DNA from: Moorena sp. SIOASIH | Lineage (GTDB): Bacteria > Cyanobacteriota > Cyanobacteriia > Cyanobacteriales > Coleofasciculaceae | Assembly (NCBI RefSeq): GCF_010671925.1 | Contig: NZ_JAAHIH010000008.1 | Location: 248,001-312,000, forward strand | Length of the DNA: 64,000 nucleotides | Direction of reading: 5' to 3' | In this document: positions 27,955 to 37,200 of the stretch, in pieces | How the letters are laid out: each line of letters begins with the position of its first letter | Numbering within the stretch: the first letter of the stretch is position 1 | Notes under the pieces: model-generated | What the model saw: only the letters and a program-made list of their open reading frames with translations | Databases searched by the model: none | What the model was told of the DNA's origin: nothing | Made by a program: the position numbers and the translations under genes

Positions 27955-28907
27955 ACTCTGCTCCTTTAGTTAATTTTTTAGCACTTAGCTGTGCTAAGTA
28001 TCTACATATATCAGACGTTTGCGGCTGACAACCTTCAGATACTAACTTGCTTTTTCCTCAATAACAATGCACCTTAATCAACCTTAATCTTAATCAACTT
28101 TAATTAATATGCTTGAATATGCTTAAATATGCTAACGCCTAGCTGCACAAGTAAAAGGATTTGTCAATCCTCCTAAATCAAGGTAATTTTGTGTAAACTT
28201 AAAACTACAAACCATTGATTTTGTCAATCCCCTAATATCAATAGTTTTGGACGGGCGCAATCGCATAAGCGCGATCGCTAATTTTATAAAAGCGATTATT
28301 TGAAATATACACTACGGTATTGCTTGTTTTTTATTAACCCCACGGGGTGACAACAAAGCGATAACCTAGATAGGTGTTAGGTTAATGGTTTTAGGTGTTG
28401 GGTAAAATGAGCGCATCGGAGTCATTTGTATTTCCCAGCAATTGAAGCAATTTTCACAAGACTTCGTCAAGTCGCTTGACCTATGGTCACGCTGCTTAAC
28501 GCGCTCCAATTCAAAATTCAAAATTATTAATTCAAAATGACAATCAGTGGGGGCTTGTACCCGCCGTCGCTTGACCTATGGTCACGCTGCTTAACGCGCT
28601 CCAATTCAAAGTTCAAAATTATTAATTCAAAATGATTCGGACAATTCTATATTTTTAATTTTTAATTTTTAATTTTTAATTACCCAGGGGGCTTCCAGAA
28701 TTAAAAAATTGCAAAATTTATGATTTTCTTTATTTTGAAGTTTGAATTTTGAATTTTGAATTACCACTAGGGGTCAAGCAGTACTTTCTTGCCTCCTGCC
28801 TCCCGCCTTCTAATCTGAAAATAGGAGACAGGAGTCAGGCAAGATTGATTTTCATGCATGATGGTGAAAAAAATTGTTTATCGGGACTGCCTTGGAGCCT
28901 TCTTGCA
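27955..28907. other. AT-rich intergenic region with direct repeats; no gene recognised
   Basis: About 950 bp between two minus-strand genes. It holds a HIP1-like GCGCGATCGC at about 28270, TTTTTAATTTT runs at about 28655-28680, TTTGAATTTTGAATTT at about 28740-28760, and two 70-bp direct repeats listed separately. Open frames that cross it are composition artefacts. Confidence 0.5.
28471..28635. repeat. Two 70-bp direct repeats
   Basis: Copies at 28471-28540 and 28566-28635 differ at about one base. Both start GTCGCTTGACCTATGGTC and end TTATTAATTCAAAATGA, with 25 unrelated bases between them. The first half (CACGCTGCTTAACGCG) resembles the Arg/Cys-rich 'CGCTACGCG' repeat text elsewhere in the window. 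Confidence 0.85.
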
Positions 28908-30488
28908 CTAGTAAGCTGCCCAACGGGGGTCAGATTGGTAGCGTACAATCACAGGATGAGCAAGGCGGTTGACCTCGACATTACCCAACTTAATATCTCC
29001 TGGCAGCTCAAACAAGGAGTGTAAAATGGCTGGGGTGAGAAAGCGAGTTGATACCGATAAATTGAGGGTGTCCGGCTGAATCGATCGCCTTGATGCTAGC
29101 ACAAAACCCCAAGGCCCAAAGCTGGGGACATCTATAACATAGGGATGAACTAATAGTCCGACATTTTCCAAGGTTGCGGCAATACAACTCAGAACATTGG
29201 GAGCAAAAAAGGGACTAGATGCCTGAGTCACAAACATGCCTTTGTCTGCTAATCGCGGTAAGAGACGGCGGTAGAATCCTTCTGCATAAAGCTTGGCAAT
29301 AATCTCTTGATCGGGGTCGGGAAAGTCGGCAATAATCACATCAAAGGTTTCGTTGAGTGCGGGTGCCCTAATGAAAGCATCAGCATACAACACTTCGACA
29401 CGGGGGTCGGAAAATGAGTTATCGTTAACTTGGACTAATTGAGGGTGATGACTAGCTAACTTGACAACCTCGGTGTCTAAATCGATGAGTAGGACTCGTT
29501 CGACTTCTGGCCATTTGAGCACTTCCCGCAAGGCCATACCATCACCTCCACCCAACACCAGAACCCGACGCCTACCAACACTAGCACTCATGGCGGGATG
29601 AACTAAAGCTTCATGGTAGCGGTATTCGTCGAGGGTGGAAAATTGCAAATCGCCATTGAGGAAGAGACGAACATCCTGTCCTTGTCGTGTTAGGACAATG
29701 CGTTGGTAGGGAGACTGGATGCGGGTGATCACTGGCCCACTATACAGAGTATTTTCCAGCTTGTCGCTAATCGGAATGGCTAAGGGAGCCAAGGTACACA
29801 GGAGAATACCTAGGGTTAAACCCAAATATCCCCAGGGCCGCAGTCTGGGAAAGCGTCTCCCAATAGCAAACACCATCAAGGCGGGTAATGACCCTAAGAC
29901 AAAAGCCGTAGGAAATAAACCGATAATGGGTAATAAGAGGATGGGAAAAGCGAGGGAACCCAGTAGTGCTCCCAAATAGTCTAACGCTAAAACACCTGCT
30001 AATGCTTCCCGCACCCCTTTGTCCAATTCCAGAATTCGGGTCAGTAGCGGCACTTCCAGTCCTGCTAGTACTCCCAGAACAATAGTGACGAAGAATAAAC
30101 CCAGCCAGATGGAACCATTGCTAACAAATACAGCAAATAGTCCTAAAGGCAATACGGCAGTTAGGGGAGCAATGAGTAGTTCAACTTTGACAAAGACTAA
30201 GAGTAGTTGGTGTTGTAGAGATGGGGAATTGGTCTGATTGACAGCAATAAACTGACTCAGGTAAGACCCTAGACCCATTGCTGCGAGAAATACTCCAACG
30301 GAAATACCATAGGATAGAGCTTGATTCCCTACCAAGTAACTTGCTAGAGTTCCCAGCAACAGTTCTACCGCTAGTCCACAAATTGAGGAAACCGCAGCAG
30401 CAATCATCAGCAACCAACGCTGGTCCGGTTTGAGGGATGGGATGCTAGAGTTAGCTATCGGTTTCCCATCTGATATCGCATCTTCCAT
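28908..30488 (-). CDS. Membrane-anchored spermidine-synthase-like protein
   Basis: 526 aa. About residues 25-245 contain seven or so membrane helices. The C-terminal ~270 residues are a polyamine aminopropyltransferase (SpeE) domain: 'YQRIVLTRQGQDVRLFLNGDLQFSTLDEYRYHEALVHPAM' type text, the nucleotide-binding 'VLVLGGGDGMALREVLKWPEV', and 'DVIIADFPDPD' (catalytic Asp region). SpeE enzymes transfer aminopropyl groups from decarboxylated SAM; the membrane-fused forms have unproven substrates and usually sit with small membrane proteins of unknown function, as here. The two upstream genes on the same strand (30492 and 30841) are 3 bp and about 350 bp away, forming an operon. The real acceptor molecule is unknown. 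Confidence 0.88.
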   Translation of the reverse strand: MEDAISDGKPIANSSIPSLKPDQRWLLMIAAAVSSICGLAVELLLGTLASYLVGNQALSYGISVGVFLAAMGLGSYLSQFIAVNQTNSPSLQHQLLLVFVKVELLIAPLTAVLPLGLFAVFVSNGSIWLGLFFVTIVLGVLAGLEVPLLTRILELDKGVREALAGVLALDYLGALLGSLAFPILLLPIIGLFPTAFVLGSLPALMVFAIGRRFPRLRPWGYLGLTLGILLCTLAPLAIPISDKLENTLYSGPVITRIQSPYQRIVLTRQGQDVRLFLNGDLQFSTLDEYRYHEALVHPAMSASVGRRRVLVLGGGDGMALREVLKWPEVERVLLIDLDTEVVKLASHHPQLVQVNDNSFSDPRVEVLYADAFIRAPALNETFDVIIADFPDPDQEIIAKLYAEGFYRRLLPRLADKGMFVTQASSPFFAPNVLSCIAATLENVGLLVHPYVIDVPSFGPWGFVLASRRSIQPDTLNLSVSTRFLTPAILHSLFELPGDIKLGNVEVNRLAHPVIVRYQSDPRWAAY

Positions 30489-30491
30489 AGT

Positions 30492-30722
30492 CTATTTCCC
30501 AGTAGCCGGACCGCCTCCGCGAAAGCTACCATAGTCTGAGCGATTGGGCGACGATTCCCAAATACCTAGATAATAGTAACCGGATAAATAGGTCCGATGT
30601 CGGGGCCAGTAGTTCTCTTGTTTTTCTTCCCGCAGGACAAGGGCTGAACGCTGAGTGTAACCTGCGACTATGGTAAATAGTGCGATCGCAACTGTCGTCG
30701 CTGTCAAAATTTTGGTCAACAT
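30492..30722 (-). CDS. Small membrane/exported protein in the SpeE-like operon
   Basis: 76 aa from the ATG at 30722 ('MLTKILTATTVAIALFTIVAG'); the frame is open further upstream but those residues look non-coding. One N-terminal hydrophobic helix (about 4-22) is either an uncleaved anchor or a signal. The remainder is Arg/Tyr-rich ('RHRTYLSGYYYLGIW') and ends Gly-rich ('FRGGGPATGK'). The stop is 3 bp before the SpeE-like ATG, so it is almost certainly co-transcribed and translationally coupled. Family not recognised. The Tyr/Gly-rich tail could lie on the periplasmic side and bind a partner (speculative). Confidence 0.65.
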   Translation of the reverse strand: MLTKILTATTVAIALFTIVAGYTQRSALVLREEKQENYWPRHRTYLSGYYYLGIWESSPNRSDYGSFRGGGPATGK

Positions 30723-30840
30723 GGGATCAATTCCTGGATGGAAAATACAAGTAGTGGGAGCATCTTGCTCGAAGCCCGTGACACTGCTAAAACTGTTTAA
30801 TAGATTTTTTTCTCGATATCCCACACTCTCCTACCTGTTT

Positions 30841-31845
30841 TTAAGGCATTAATGGCGTATCAACGGTTGGGCTAATTTTTACGACCTCAACGCTTTGTAA
30901 GGTACGGTTGCCATCAATAACTCTCAAGGTTGTGCGATCGACAGATGCATCTGGCCATACTTCCACGGAGAAACCATAGGAACTGCGAGATTCCAACAGG
31001 AAGAATGTTTGTACTTTACCTGTTGCTCTCTTGATCTTGCCGTTGTTTTTGAGATAGTTCATAGGCAAGGGAAACGAACGGTTATAGATTTCCTCACCAT
31101 AGGAGTCCTTGACAAAAAGGCGAACTTCTAGTTTCGATGGGGAAGTTTCATCTGCCTTAACATCAACTCTAACCCGCACAAGGCGATTTGCACCACCGAC
31201 TATAGCGCGATCGCTGGGGTCGCTATCGTTAATCGTTTTGAAGATGGCTTTTTTCCCGGTTAATGGCGCTGCATATAAAGTCATCAAGGTAAGACATAAT
31301 GTCCCCACTAAACCTGGCCAAAGATAGCGCGTATCTATCACTCCATTTTGGACAGTTACCTGAAACGGCACTGGTTGATCAAGTACTTGTCCTGATGTAT
31401 CCCCATACTCCAAAACTGCAATGGCAATGGTCACCATCTCATCCTGCTTGGCGCGAACATCAAGTCCTCCTAACAGGTCATCGTCTTGCCAAGTACCAGA
31501 CTCCCCATCATCATACCAAGTACCTGATTCATTCCAGGCTTGCTTGATGGCGGAGGCGAATGGTTGACCTTGGCCATCGAGTAACTGGATTTCATAAGTA
31601 ACCCATCGGTTAAGGGGAATTTTTGCTTTAGCTTCAATGCGAAGAGCACCAATCAGCTGGCGCTTGAGGGACAGTGTTTGAAGTTGCAGCGGTTCCTCTT
31701 GCCTGGCACTGACGGTAGTAGATAGCAGTGTTTTCTGGAACCGATAACCATGGGATAAGGCAAAAAATACCAGTACTGTAGACCCGATAGCAATATAAGG
31801 CCAGGGGTCGATAAAACGACTAGTACGTTGAGTTTCAATAGTCAC
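30841..31845 (-). CDS. Two-pass membrane protein of unknown function in the SpeE-like operon
   Basis: 334 aa. Membrane helices lie at about 14-32 ('WPYIAIGSTVLVFFALSHGY') and about 172-190 ('LWPGLVGTLCLTLMTLYAA'). The segment between them contains 'RWVTYEIQLLDGQGQP', 'SGTWYDDGESGTWQDDD' and 'GLDVRAKQDEMVTIAI' and looks like a beta-sandwich, probably outside the cytoplasm. The last ~140 residues are another beta-rich region ('VRVRVDVKADETSP', 'LEVRLFVKDSYGEE'). I do not recognise a family with certainty, but SpeE-like membrane genes in many bacteria are accompanied by such proteins. A MITE-like element lies about 130 bp upstream of its start. Confidence 0.75.
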   Translation of the reverse strand: MTIETQRTSRFIDPWPYIAIGSTVLVFFALSHGYRFQKTLLSTTVSARQEEPLQLQTLSLKRQLIGALRIEAKAKIPLNRWVTYEIQLLDGQGQPFASAIKQAWNESGTWYDDGESGTWQDDDLLGGLDVRAKQDEMVTIAIAVLEYGDTSGQVLDQPVPFQVTVQNGVIDTRYLWPGLVGTLCLTLMTLYAAPLTGKKAIFKTINDSDPSDRAIVGGANRLVRVRVDVKADETSPSKLEVRLFVKDSYGEEIYNRSFPLPMNYLKNNGKIKRATGKVQTFFLLESRSSYGFSVEVWPDASVDRTTLRVIDGNRTLQSVEVVKISPTVDTPLMP

Positions 31846-31973
31846 TGGTTTTTGTTGTGTCTCTATAAACCATTATCTACACCGACCCAGAGGTGATGTC
31901 CACAAACTCCAGTTTTTAGCACCAGTGGTAATTGTCTGAGCAAAGTAGAAAATAGTTTTTGTACCAACACGAC

Positions 31974-32121
31974 GGCGTTGCTGAATTAAGGAATGAATGC
32001 GCGATCATCTGGTTTTATTAAAGCCCCCTAAATCCCCCAATTCTGGGGGACTTTGATAGTTTTGTTCCCCCCAGAATTGGGGGGCTAGGGGGGCGAAACC
32101 ATACCCATAATCAGCAACGCC
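31974..32121. mobile_element. MITE-like element, family B copy 1 (GGCGTTGCTGA ends, 8-bp target duplication)
   Basis: 148 bp with terminal inverted repeats GGCGTTGCTGAATTA / TAATCAGCAACGCC. It is flanked by the direct repeat AACACGAC at 31966-31973 and 32122-32129. The core holds two G/C-run palindromic blocks (AAGCCCCCTAAATCCCCC and GGGGGGCTAGGGGGGC). No coding capacity. An identical-length relative is at 40041-40188. The ends resemble those of IS903-like/IS5-family elements (inference), so a transposase acting in trans would move it. Confidence 0.88.
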
Positions 32122-32279
32122 AACACGACAGGCATATTCCAATTATCAATTCTCAAAAATTCAACAAATCAGAAGGTTTTTTTCTTTTCCTCTTCTGTGT
32201 TGGAGACATCCGTGATTCTGGAAAAGTTGGCTCTTCCGTACTTGTTATGCTAAATAAACACTTTAGCTAAGGGAGCAGG

Positions 32280-32421
32280 GAGCAGGGAGCGGCGCTGCAT
32301 CGCTTGTAAAATCACTGGACTTATTAAAAACTAGCTCCAACTCTGGTATCATCTGCCTTCTGCCTTCTGCCTTCTGCCTTAAAACAGCCCATTTATTTCA
32401 CGAATCAGATAGGATTGCTAT
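32280..32421. repeat. Partial repeat element with GGGAGCA and CTTCTGC arrays
   Basis: GGAGCAGGGAGCAGGGAGC units, a GGCGCTGCATCGC piece, then text shared with 25280-25393 (CACTGGACTTATTAAAAACTAG), CTTCTGC tandem units and a CAGATAGGATTGCTATA end at about 32405-32421. The left terminus is missing, so it appears to be a decayed or composite copy. Confidence 0.6.
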
Positions 32422-32587
32422 AGTCCCCAATCAGCTGATAAATTACTAACTATAATTACAATTACTCCCCCAATCAAGATTTTAATTGGTTGTTGTTTAA
32501 CAGAGGGAAGAGCCGCAAAGCTAACGCTACCAGAACGCTAATTTTTTATTCACCCTAAAACTTCCCAAAAAAAACTTTTTAAAACCC

Positions 32588-32616
32588 TTGACAACTATAA
32601 CTATAATCATTACAAT
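32588..32616 (+). promoter_or_regulatory. Sigma70-type promoter for the small gene at 32646
   Basis: A consensus -35 TTGACA at 32588-32593, a 17-bp spacer and TACAAT at 32611-32616 lie 30 bp before the ATG pair at 32646/32649. The spacing and sequence are close to ideal for the housekeeping sigma factor. Confidence 0.6.
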
Positions 32617-32645
32617 AATCAATATAAACCGAAATGAGATTTTTT

Positions 32646-32849
32646 ATGATGTCACAAAAATTCAGCCAAAACTTCAAGAAACAACCTGCTCAACACACTC
32701 TGAAAGGTTCTCGTCAATCAGTACTTTATAGTATGCAAATGCTGTATGCCCTAGGCTATGCAGAGATTGCGGAATGGACGCCTTTGGAAGCGACTGATGT
32801 TCCAGGAGAAGTGAGGACTACAATCACCAAGTATTGGTTGTTGCCATAA
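32646..32849 (+). CDS. Small protein of unknown function with its own promoter
   Basis: About 67 aa from the ATG at 32646 or 32649; an in-frame ATG at 32634 is also possible. The sequence 'KFSQNFKKQPAQHTLKGSRQ' is basic, followed by 'SVLYSMQMLYALGYAEIAEWTPLE', which could be an amphipathic helix, and a short tail ending 'TKYWLLP'. The sigma70 promoter just upstream and the balanced amino-acid composition argue for a real gene. A G-run/C-run hairpin (GGGGGGG TTT CCCCCC, 32864-32879) follows the stop but lacks a T tract. No family recognised. Neighbours are repeat elements. Confidence 0.5.
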   Translation: MMSQKFSQNFKKQPAQHTLKGSRQSVLYSMQMLYALGYAEIAEWTPLEATDVPGEVRTTITKYWLLP

Positions 32850-33090
32850 CACCTTAATTTTCTGGGGGGGTTTCCCCCCTGGCCAAGGTTGTGGTCTGGT
32901 TTTTTAGCGCGGTCTTTGGCCAATCAGATAGGATTTGATCAGGTTAGGTTTGCTAATTTTGTGACATAAGAAATTGAAATAGTCGTGGATAGTATTTCTG
33001 CGGCTATTTTTTTTTACTTTACTCCCTACTCCTTAATCCCTAGTCTAAACAACGCTATAATTATAAAAAATAACCTTTAATTCAAAAGCT

Positions 33091-33449
33091 ATGGAAACTC
33101 AAGACTTAAGAGGTTGTCTGAGAAGTATCATTTGCTACATCCAAGCCCCCTAAATCCCCCAATTTTGGGGGACTTTTAACAGCAAATTGATTCTTGTTCC
33201 CCCCAGAATTGGGGGGCTAGGGGGGCAAAATTCAGTATCAAAAAACTTTTCAGATATCCTCTAAAAACACTGATAAAAGAAAGCATCCGAGAAGTTTTGA
33301 GAGAAGAAAGACTCTTACTCTGTCATATGTTAATGCCTTACGTTAGTGATCAAGAGCAACAAGAGCTTGACACCACTTTTGGCTTACCTCAAGACTATGA
33401 GACTGAAGACGTGACTGATCTGACAGATTGGATTAAAAATGACTATTAA
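33091..33449 (+). pseudogene. Antitoxin-like gene disrupted by a MITE
   Basis: The frame starts at ATG 33091 (METQDL), is interrupted by the 152-bp element at 33110-33261, and resumes at 33264-33449. Removing the element plus one copy of the TAA duplication restores an uninterrupted frame of about 67 aa: METQDL joined to 'KTLIKESIREVLREER', then 'LLLCHMLMPYVSDQEQQELD', 'TTFGLPQDYETED' and 'VTDLTDWIKNDY'. The helical N-terminus and acidic tail ending in a W-x-K motif resemble the short antitoxins that precede RelE/ParE-type toxins in cyanobacteria. A toxin-like start overlaps its stop. The exact frame restoration is seen in the sequence; the antitoxin identity is inferred. Confidence 0.7.
33110..33261. 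mobile_element. MITE-like element, family A copy 1, inside the antitoxin-like gene
   Basis: 152 bp with imperfect inverted ends GAGGTTGTCTGAGAAG and CTTTTCAGATATCCTC, flanked by TAA on both sides (33107-33109 and 33262-33264), a TNA-type target duplication. The core carries the same AAGCCCCCTAAATCCCCC ... GGGGGGCTAGGGGGGC blocks as the family B elements. Identical length to the copy at 33787-33938. No coding capacity. Confidence 0.9.
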
Positions 33450-33495
33450 ATTCCGCAAGAGTGCGATTAAATTCTTAGAGTCTGCTGATAATTAA
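33439..33495 (+). pseudogene. Truncated RelE/ParE-like toxin start
   Basis: An ATG at 33439 overlaps the antitoxin-like stop by 11 bp and reads MTIKFRKSAIKFLESADN before a TAA. The text is like the beginning of RelE-family toxins ('IKFRKSAIKFLE'), which are normally 80-95 aa, so only the first fifth remains. The following 50 bp give no continuation in any frame that I can see before a repeat cluster begins at about 33551. Together with the broken antitoxin this looks like a dead toxin-antitoxin pair. Short length limits certainty. Confidence 0.5.
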
Positions 33496-33550
33496 ACTAT
33501 TCCAATCACAGAAATTATTCAAACTCAATAAGCTTGGAAAAAATAATTCA

Positions 33551-33690
33551 GCCGTGAGCTAAAAGCTCACGCTACGCGAACAGCCGTCAGCTTATTTGAT
33601 TTAAAAGCACCGATTACGCTACCCAGACGCTGCGCGAACAGTAGCCTCGCTTATGGCCAATAGCTAATAGCTGATAGTTGATAGCTTACG
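33551..33690. repeat. AGCTATCAGC/GCTACGCG repeat cluster with hairpin
   Basis: The hairpin GTGAGCTAAAAGCTCAC (about 33555-33571) is followed by GCTACGCGAACAGCCGTCAGC, 'ACGCTGCGCGAACAG' and 'AGCTAATAGCTGATAG' units. It is the same modular family as 19038-19376. Confidence 0.7.
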
Positions 33691-33786
33691 TAAAAATTAT
33701 CGCTCTGGTAACGATCAAGGAATTTCATCTAAATATTTAAAGGTGAAGTTATTAGGATAAAACGTTGATTGAATATAGTTTTATAA

Positions 33787-33938
33787 GAGGTTGTATGAGA
33801 AGTTTCATTTGCTACATCCAAGCCCCCTAAATCCCCCAATCTTGGGGGACTTTTAGAAGCAAATAGACTCTTGTTCCCCCCAAAGTTGGGGGGCTAGGGG
33901 GGCAAAATTCAGTATAAAAAAACTTTTCAGATATCCTC
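33787..33938. mobile_element. MITE-like element, family A copy 2
   Basis: 152 bp with ends GAGGTTGTATGAGAAG and CTTTTCAGATATCCTC, flanked by TAA at 33784-33786 and 33939-33941. The interior matches copy 1 at 33110-33261 with scattered substitutions, so the two insertions are separate events of one family only 525 bp apart. Confidence 0.9.
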
Positions 33939-34210
33939 TAAGACAATTCGTGATCGTGGAAATGTTTATACTCACATCTGGCACCATTGGGATTAATCGT
34001 CGGTGAGGAGTACCTACCAATGCGCTTTGCAAGCTGATCTTATCTGTCTCAATCACTGCCCATCCTACTTGCTAACTAAACTATACTTCGGTTACTATCA
34101 ATCCCAATAGCTATAATTTCAGTGGAAGAATAATAGTGAGTGGCACACTACTGTATCACTCCCACTTCCTCTCGTGAGGTTCATTGGGTATCTCAAACGG
34201 TGTTCAGAAA

Positions 34211-37200
34211 ATGAATCAAAACCTATCTGTTAAGGGAGCAGCTATTTTAGCCACCGTTGTCGGTGTGATGGCAATGGGAGTGGCTTTCCCTAGGTCTAGC
34301 TGGGGGCAAAGTATCATTGCTCAACAACCCACTTTACCAGGGAGTGAAGGGAAGCAATCGACCATCAATGGTGTTTTGGATCTGGAAAGTTATACTGCTG
34401 ACAACGGGAGGTATTTTCAGATTCACACTTTTTCTGGTAAAGCCGGGGAAGCGATTACCATTGAGCTAACCAGCAGTGAGTTTGATGCTTACTTAATTTT
34501 GGTAGACCCCGAACAGGAAAAGATAGCAGAAGATAATGATGGGGGAGAAGGGAACAATGCTAGAGTGAGTTTGAGTTTACCCAGCACAGGTACCTACACA
34601 GTAATTGTCACAACTGACAAACCAGAAGAGAGAGGACGCTACAGACTCAGTGGGCGAGAAGCTTCAGCGGAAGAGTTATCCCTAACAGAAGCCTCTCAAC
34701 TCAATCAGCAAGTAGAAGAGCTTTATCAGCAAGGAAAGTACTCAGAAGCGATTCCCCTAGCTGAGAAAGCATTAGAGATTCGGCAAGAAATCTGGGGAGA
34801 GGATCATCTCGATGTGGCAACCAGCCTCAATAATCTGGCATTACTCTACCAAAGCCAAGGCAGATATCCTGAAGCCGAACCCCTCTATGAACAAGCCTTA
34901 GCACTGACGAAAAAACTCTTTGGTCAAGACCATCCCGATGTGGCAACCAGCCTCAATAATCTGGCTGCACTCTACGAAAGCCAGGGCAGATATCGTGAAG
35001 CCGAACCCCTCTTGCGAGAAGCCTTAGCACTGACGAAAAAACTTCTTGGTCAAGACCATCCCCATGTGGCAGAAAGCCTCAATAATCTGGCTGCACTCTA
35101 CGAAAGCCAGGGCAGATATGGTGAAGCCGAACCCCTCTATCGACAAGCCTTAGCACTGAGGAAAAAACGCCTCGGTGAAGACCATCCCGATGTGGCAATA
35201 AGCCTCAATAATCTGGCTGCACTCTACTCAAGGCAGGGCAGATATCCTGAAGCCGAACCCCTCTTACAACAAGCCTTAGCACTGAGGAAAAAACGCCTCG
35301 GTGAAGACCATCCCGATGTGGCAATAAGCCTCAATAATCTGGCTGCACTCTACTCAAGGCAGGGCAGATATGGTGAAGCCGAACCCCTCTATCGACAAGC
35401 CTTAGCACTGAGGAAAAAACTCCTTGGTCAAGACCATCCCGATGTGGCAACCAGCCTCAATAATCTGGCTGGACTCTACTGGGCACAGGGGAGATATGGT
35501 GAAGCCGAACCCCTGTATCAACAAGCCTTAGCACTGAGGAAAAAACTCCTTGGTCAAGACCATCCCGATGTGGCAATAAGCCTCAATAATCTGGCATTAC
35601 TCGACTGGGCCCAGGGAGACCCTACGTCTGCTCTCAACCTCCTAATTGAAGGGTTAAAGGTAGAAGAAAAAAACCTCGACGACAATCTGCGGACTGGCTC
35701 TGAGTCTGAAAAACAAGACTATCTCAACACAATCTCTGATACAACAGATGTAACTATTTCCCTCCATCTCCAACAAGAGCCCAACCATCAAAAGGCAGCC
35801 CGTTTAGCACTAACCACAATCTTGCGTCGTAAAGGTCGTATTCTGGATACTACCACCAATAGCTGGCAACGCTTGCGGCAAAACCTTACCCCTGAAGACC
35901 AGCAACGCTTCGACGAACTCAACCAAACTAACAGCCAACTGGGAAAACTCTACAATCAAGGTCCCGGTAATCAGTCTCCCGATGACTATAAAACCCAACT
36001 CGAAGAACTAACGAAAAAAAAGAAAACTCAAGAGAAGGATCTTTCGGAAAAGAGTGATGTATTCCGAAAGGCCACTCAAGTCGCTACCCTCAAAGCTGTG
36101 CAAGCTCAACTGCCCCCTGATGCAGTTCTGATTGAATTCTTCCAATACAAACCCTTCAAGCCCAAAGCTCCTCCAAATCAGCTATGGGGCAAGCCCCGCT
36201 ATGCCGTCTATACTTTACACTCTGATGGTAGTTTTCAAGGCATTGATTTGGGACCAGCAGAGGAAATAGACCCACTGATTAAGAATTTTACCGCTGCTAT
36301 CCGCAGTCCTGGAATACATATTTCCCAAGTTAAAGACGCTGCTCGTAAATTAGAGAAAGCGATACTGGCTCCGATCCGAGCACAAATTGGTAATAGCAAT
36401 CACTTAATCATTTCACCGGATGGGGCTCTCAACTTGATTCCCTTTGAAGCCCTGGTGGATCACAATAACCAATTCCTGATTGAAAACTTGACCTTTACCT
36501 ACCTTACCTCCGGGCGAGACGTGCTGCGTTTCCCTGTTCAAGCCCCACCTCAGCAGCCGCCAGTGCTGATTGCTGCCCCGATTTTCGGAAAACCTGGTGA
36601 AACGGTTGAATTACCTCAAAACCCTACCCGTTCCGGGAATTGGCCCCAGCGTAAGCTTCCGCCTCTACCAGGAACCAGAGATGAAGCTGAAGCCATTGCT
36701 GAAATCTTACCCCAAGCTCAACTCCGGCTTGGGCGACAGGCAACTGAAGCGGTGATCAAGCAAGCCCATCGTCCCAGTATTCTGCACATTGCCACTCATG
36801 GCTTCTTTGAGGGCAATCAACAGGTTGACTCTCTGGTGGCAGAAAATCCCCGATTGCAGTCTAGGCTGACTTTGTTCAAGTCTGGACTAGTGCTGGCTGG
36901 GGTTAAGAATTATCAGAGTGGCAACCTTGCCGATGTAATCCAGGATGGAGTACTGACAGCTTCGGAGGCATCGGGGCTGAATCTCTACGGTAGTGAGTTG
37001 GTGGTACTCTCTGCCTGTGAAACGGGACTAGGTGAACTCTCTCAAGGAGAAGGAGTCTATGGTTTGCGGCGAGCCTTGGTGCTAGCTGGTTCCCAAAGCC
37101 AGGTGATCAGCCTCTGGCAAGTGAACGATCAGTCTACTAAAGAGCTGATGGTCTCCTACTATAAGAAGTTAAATCAGGGTCTGGGACGTAGCGAGGCCAT

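Noticed and set aside
28749..29024. 91-codon plus-strand frame at the end of the SpeE-like gene
   Set aside because: Half lies antisense to a well-supported coding region and the rest in AT-rich repeats.
33853..34056. 67-codon minus-strand frame reading from unique DNA into a family A MITE
   Set aside because: The C-terminal part is MITE sequence. The remaining 40 codons have no recognisable family even after the MITE is removed, so evidence for a gene is too weak.
34790..35640. 126-bp repeats considered as a non-coding tandem array
   Set aside because: They are in frame and code clean 42-residue TPR units within a large intact protein.
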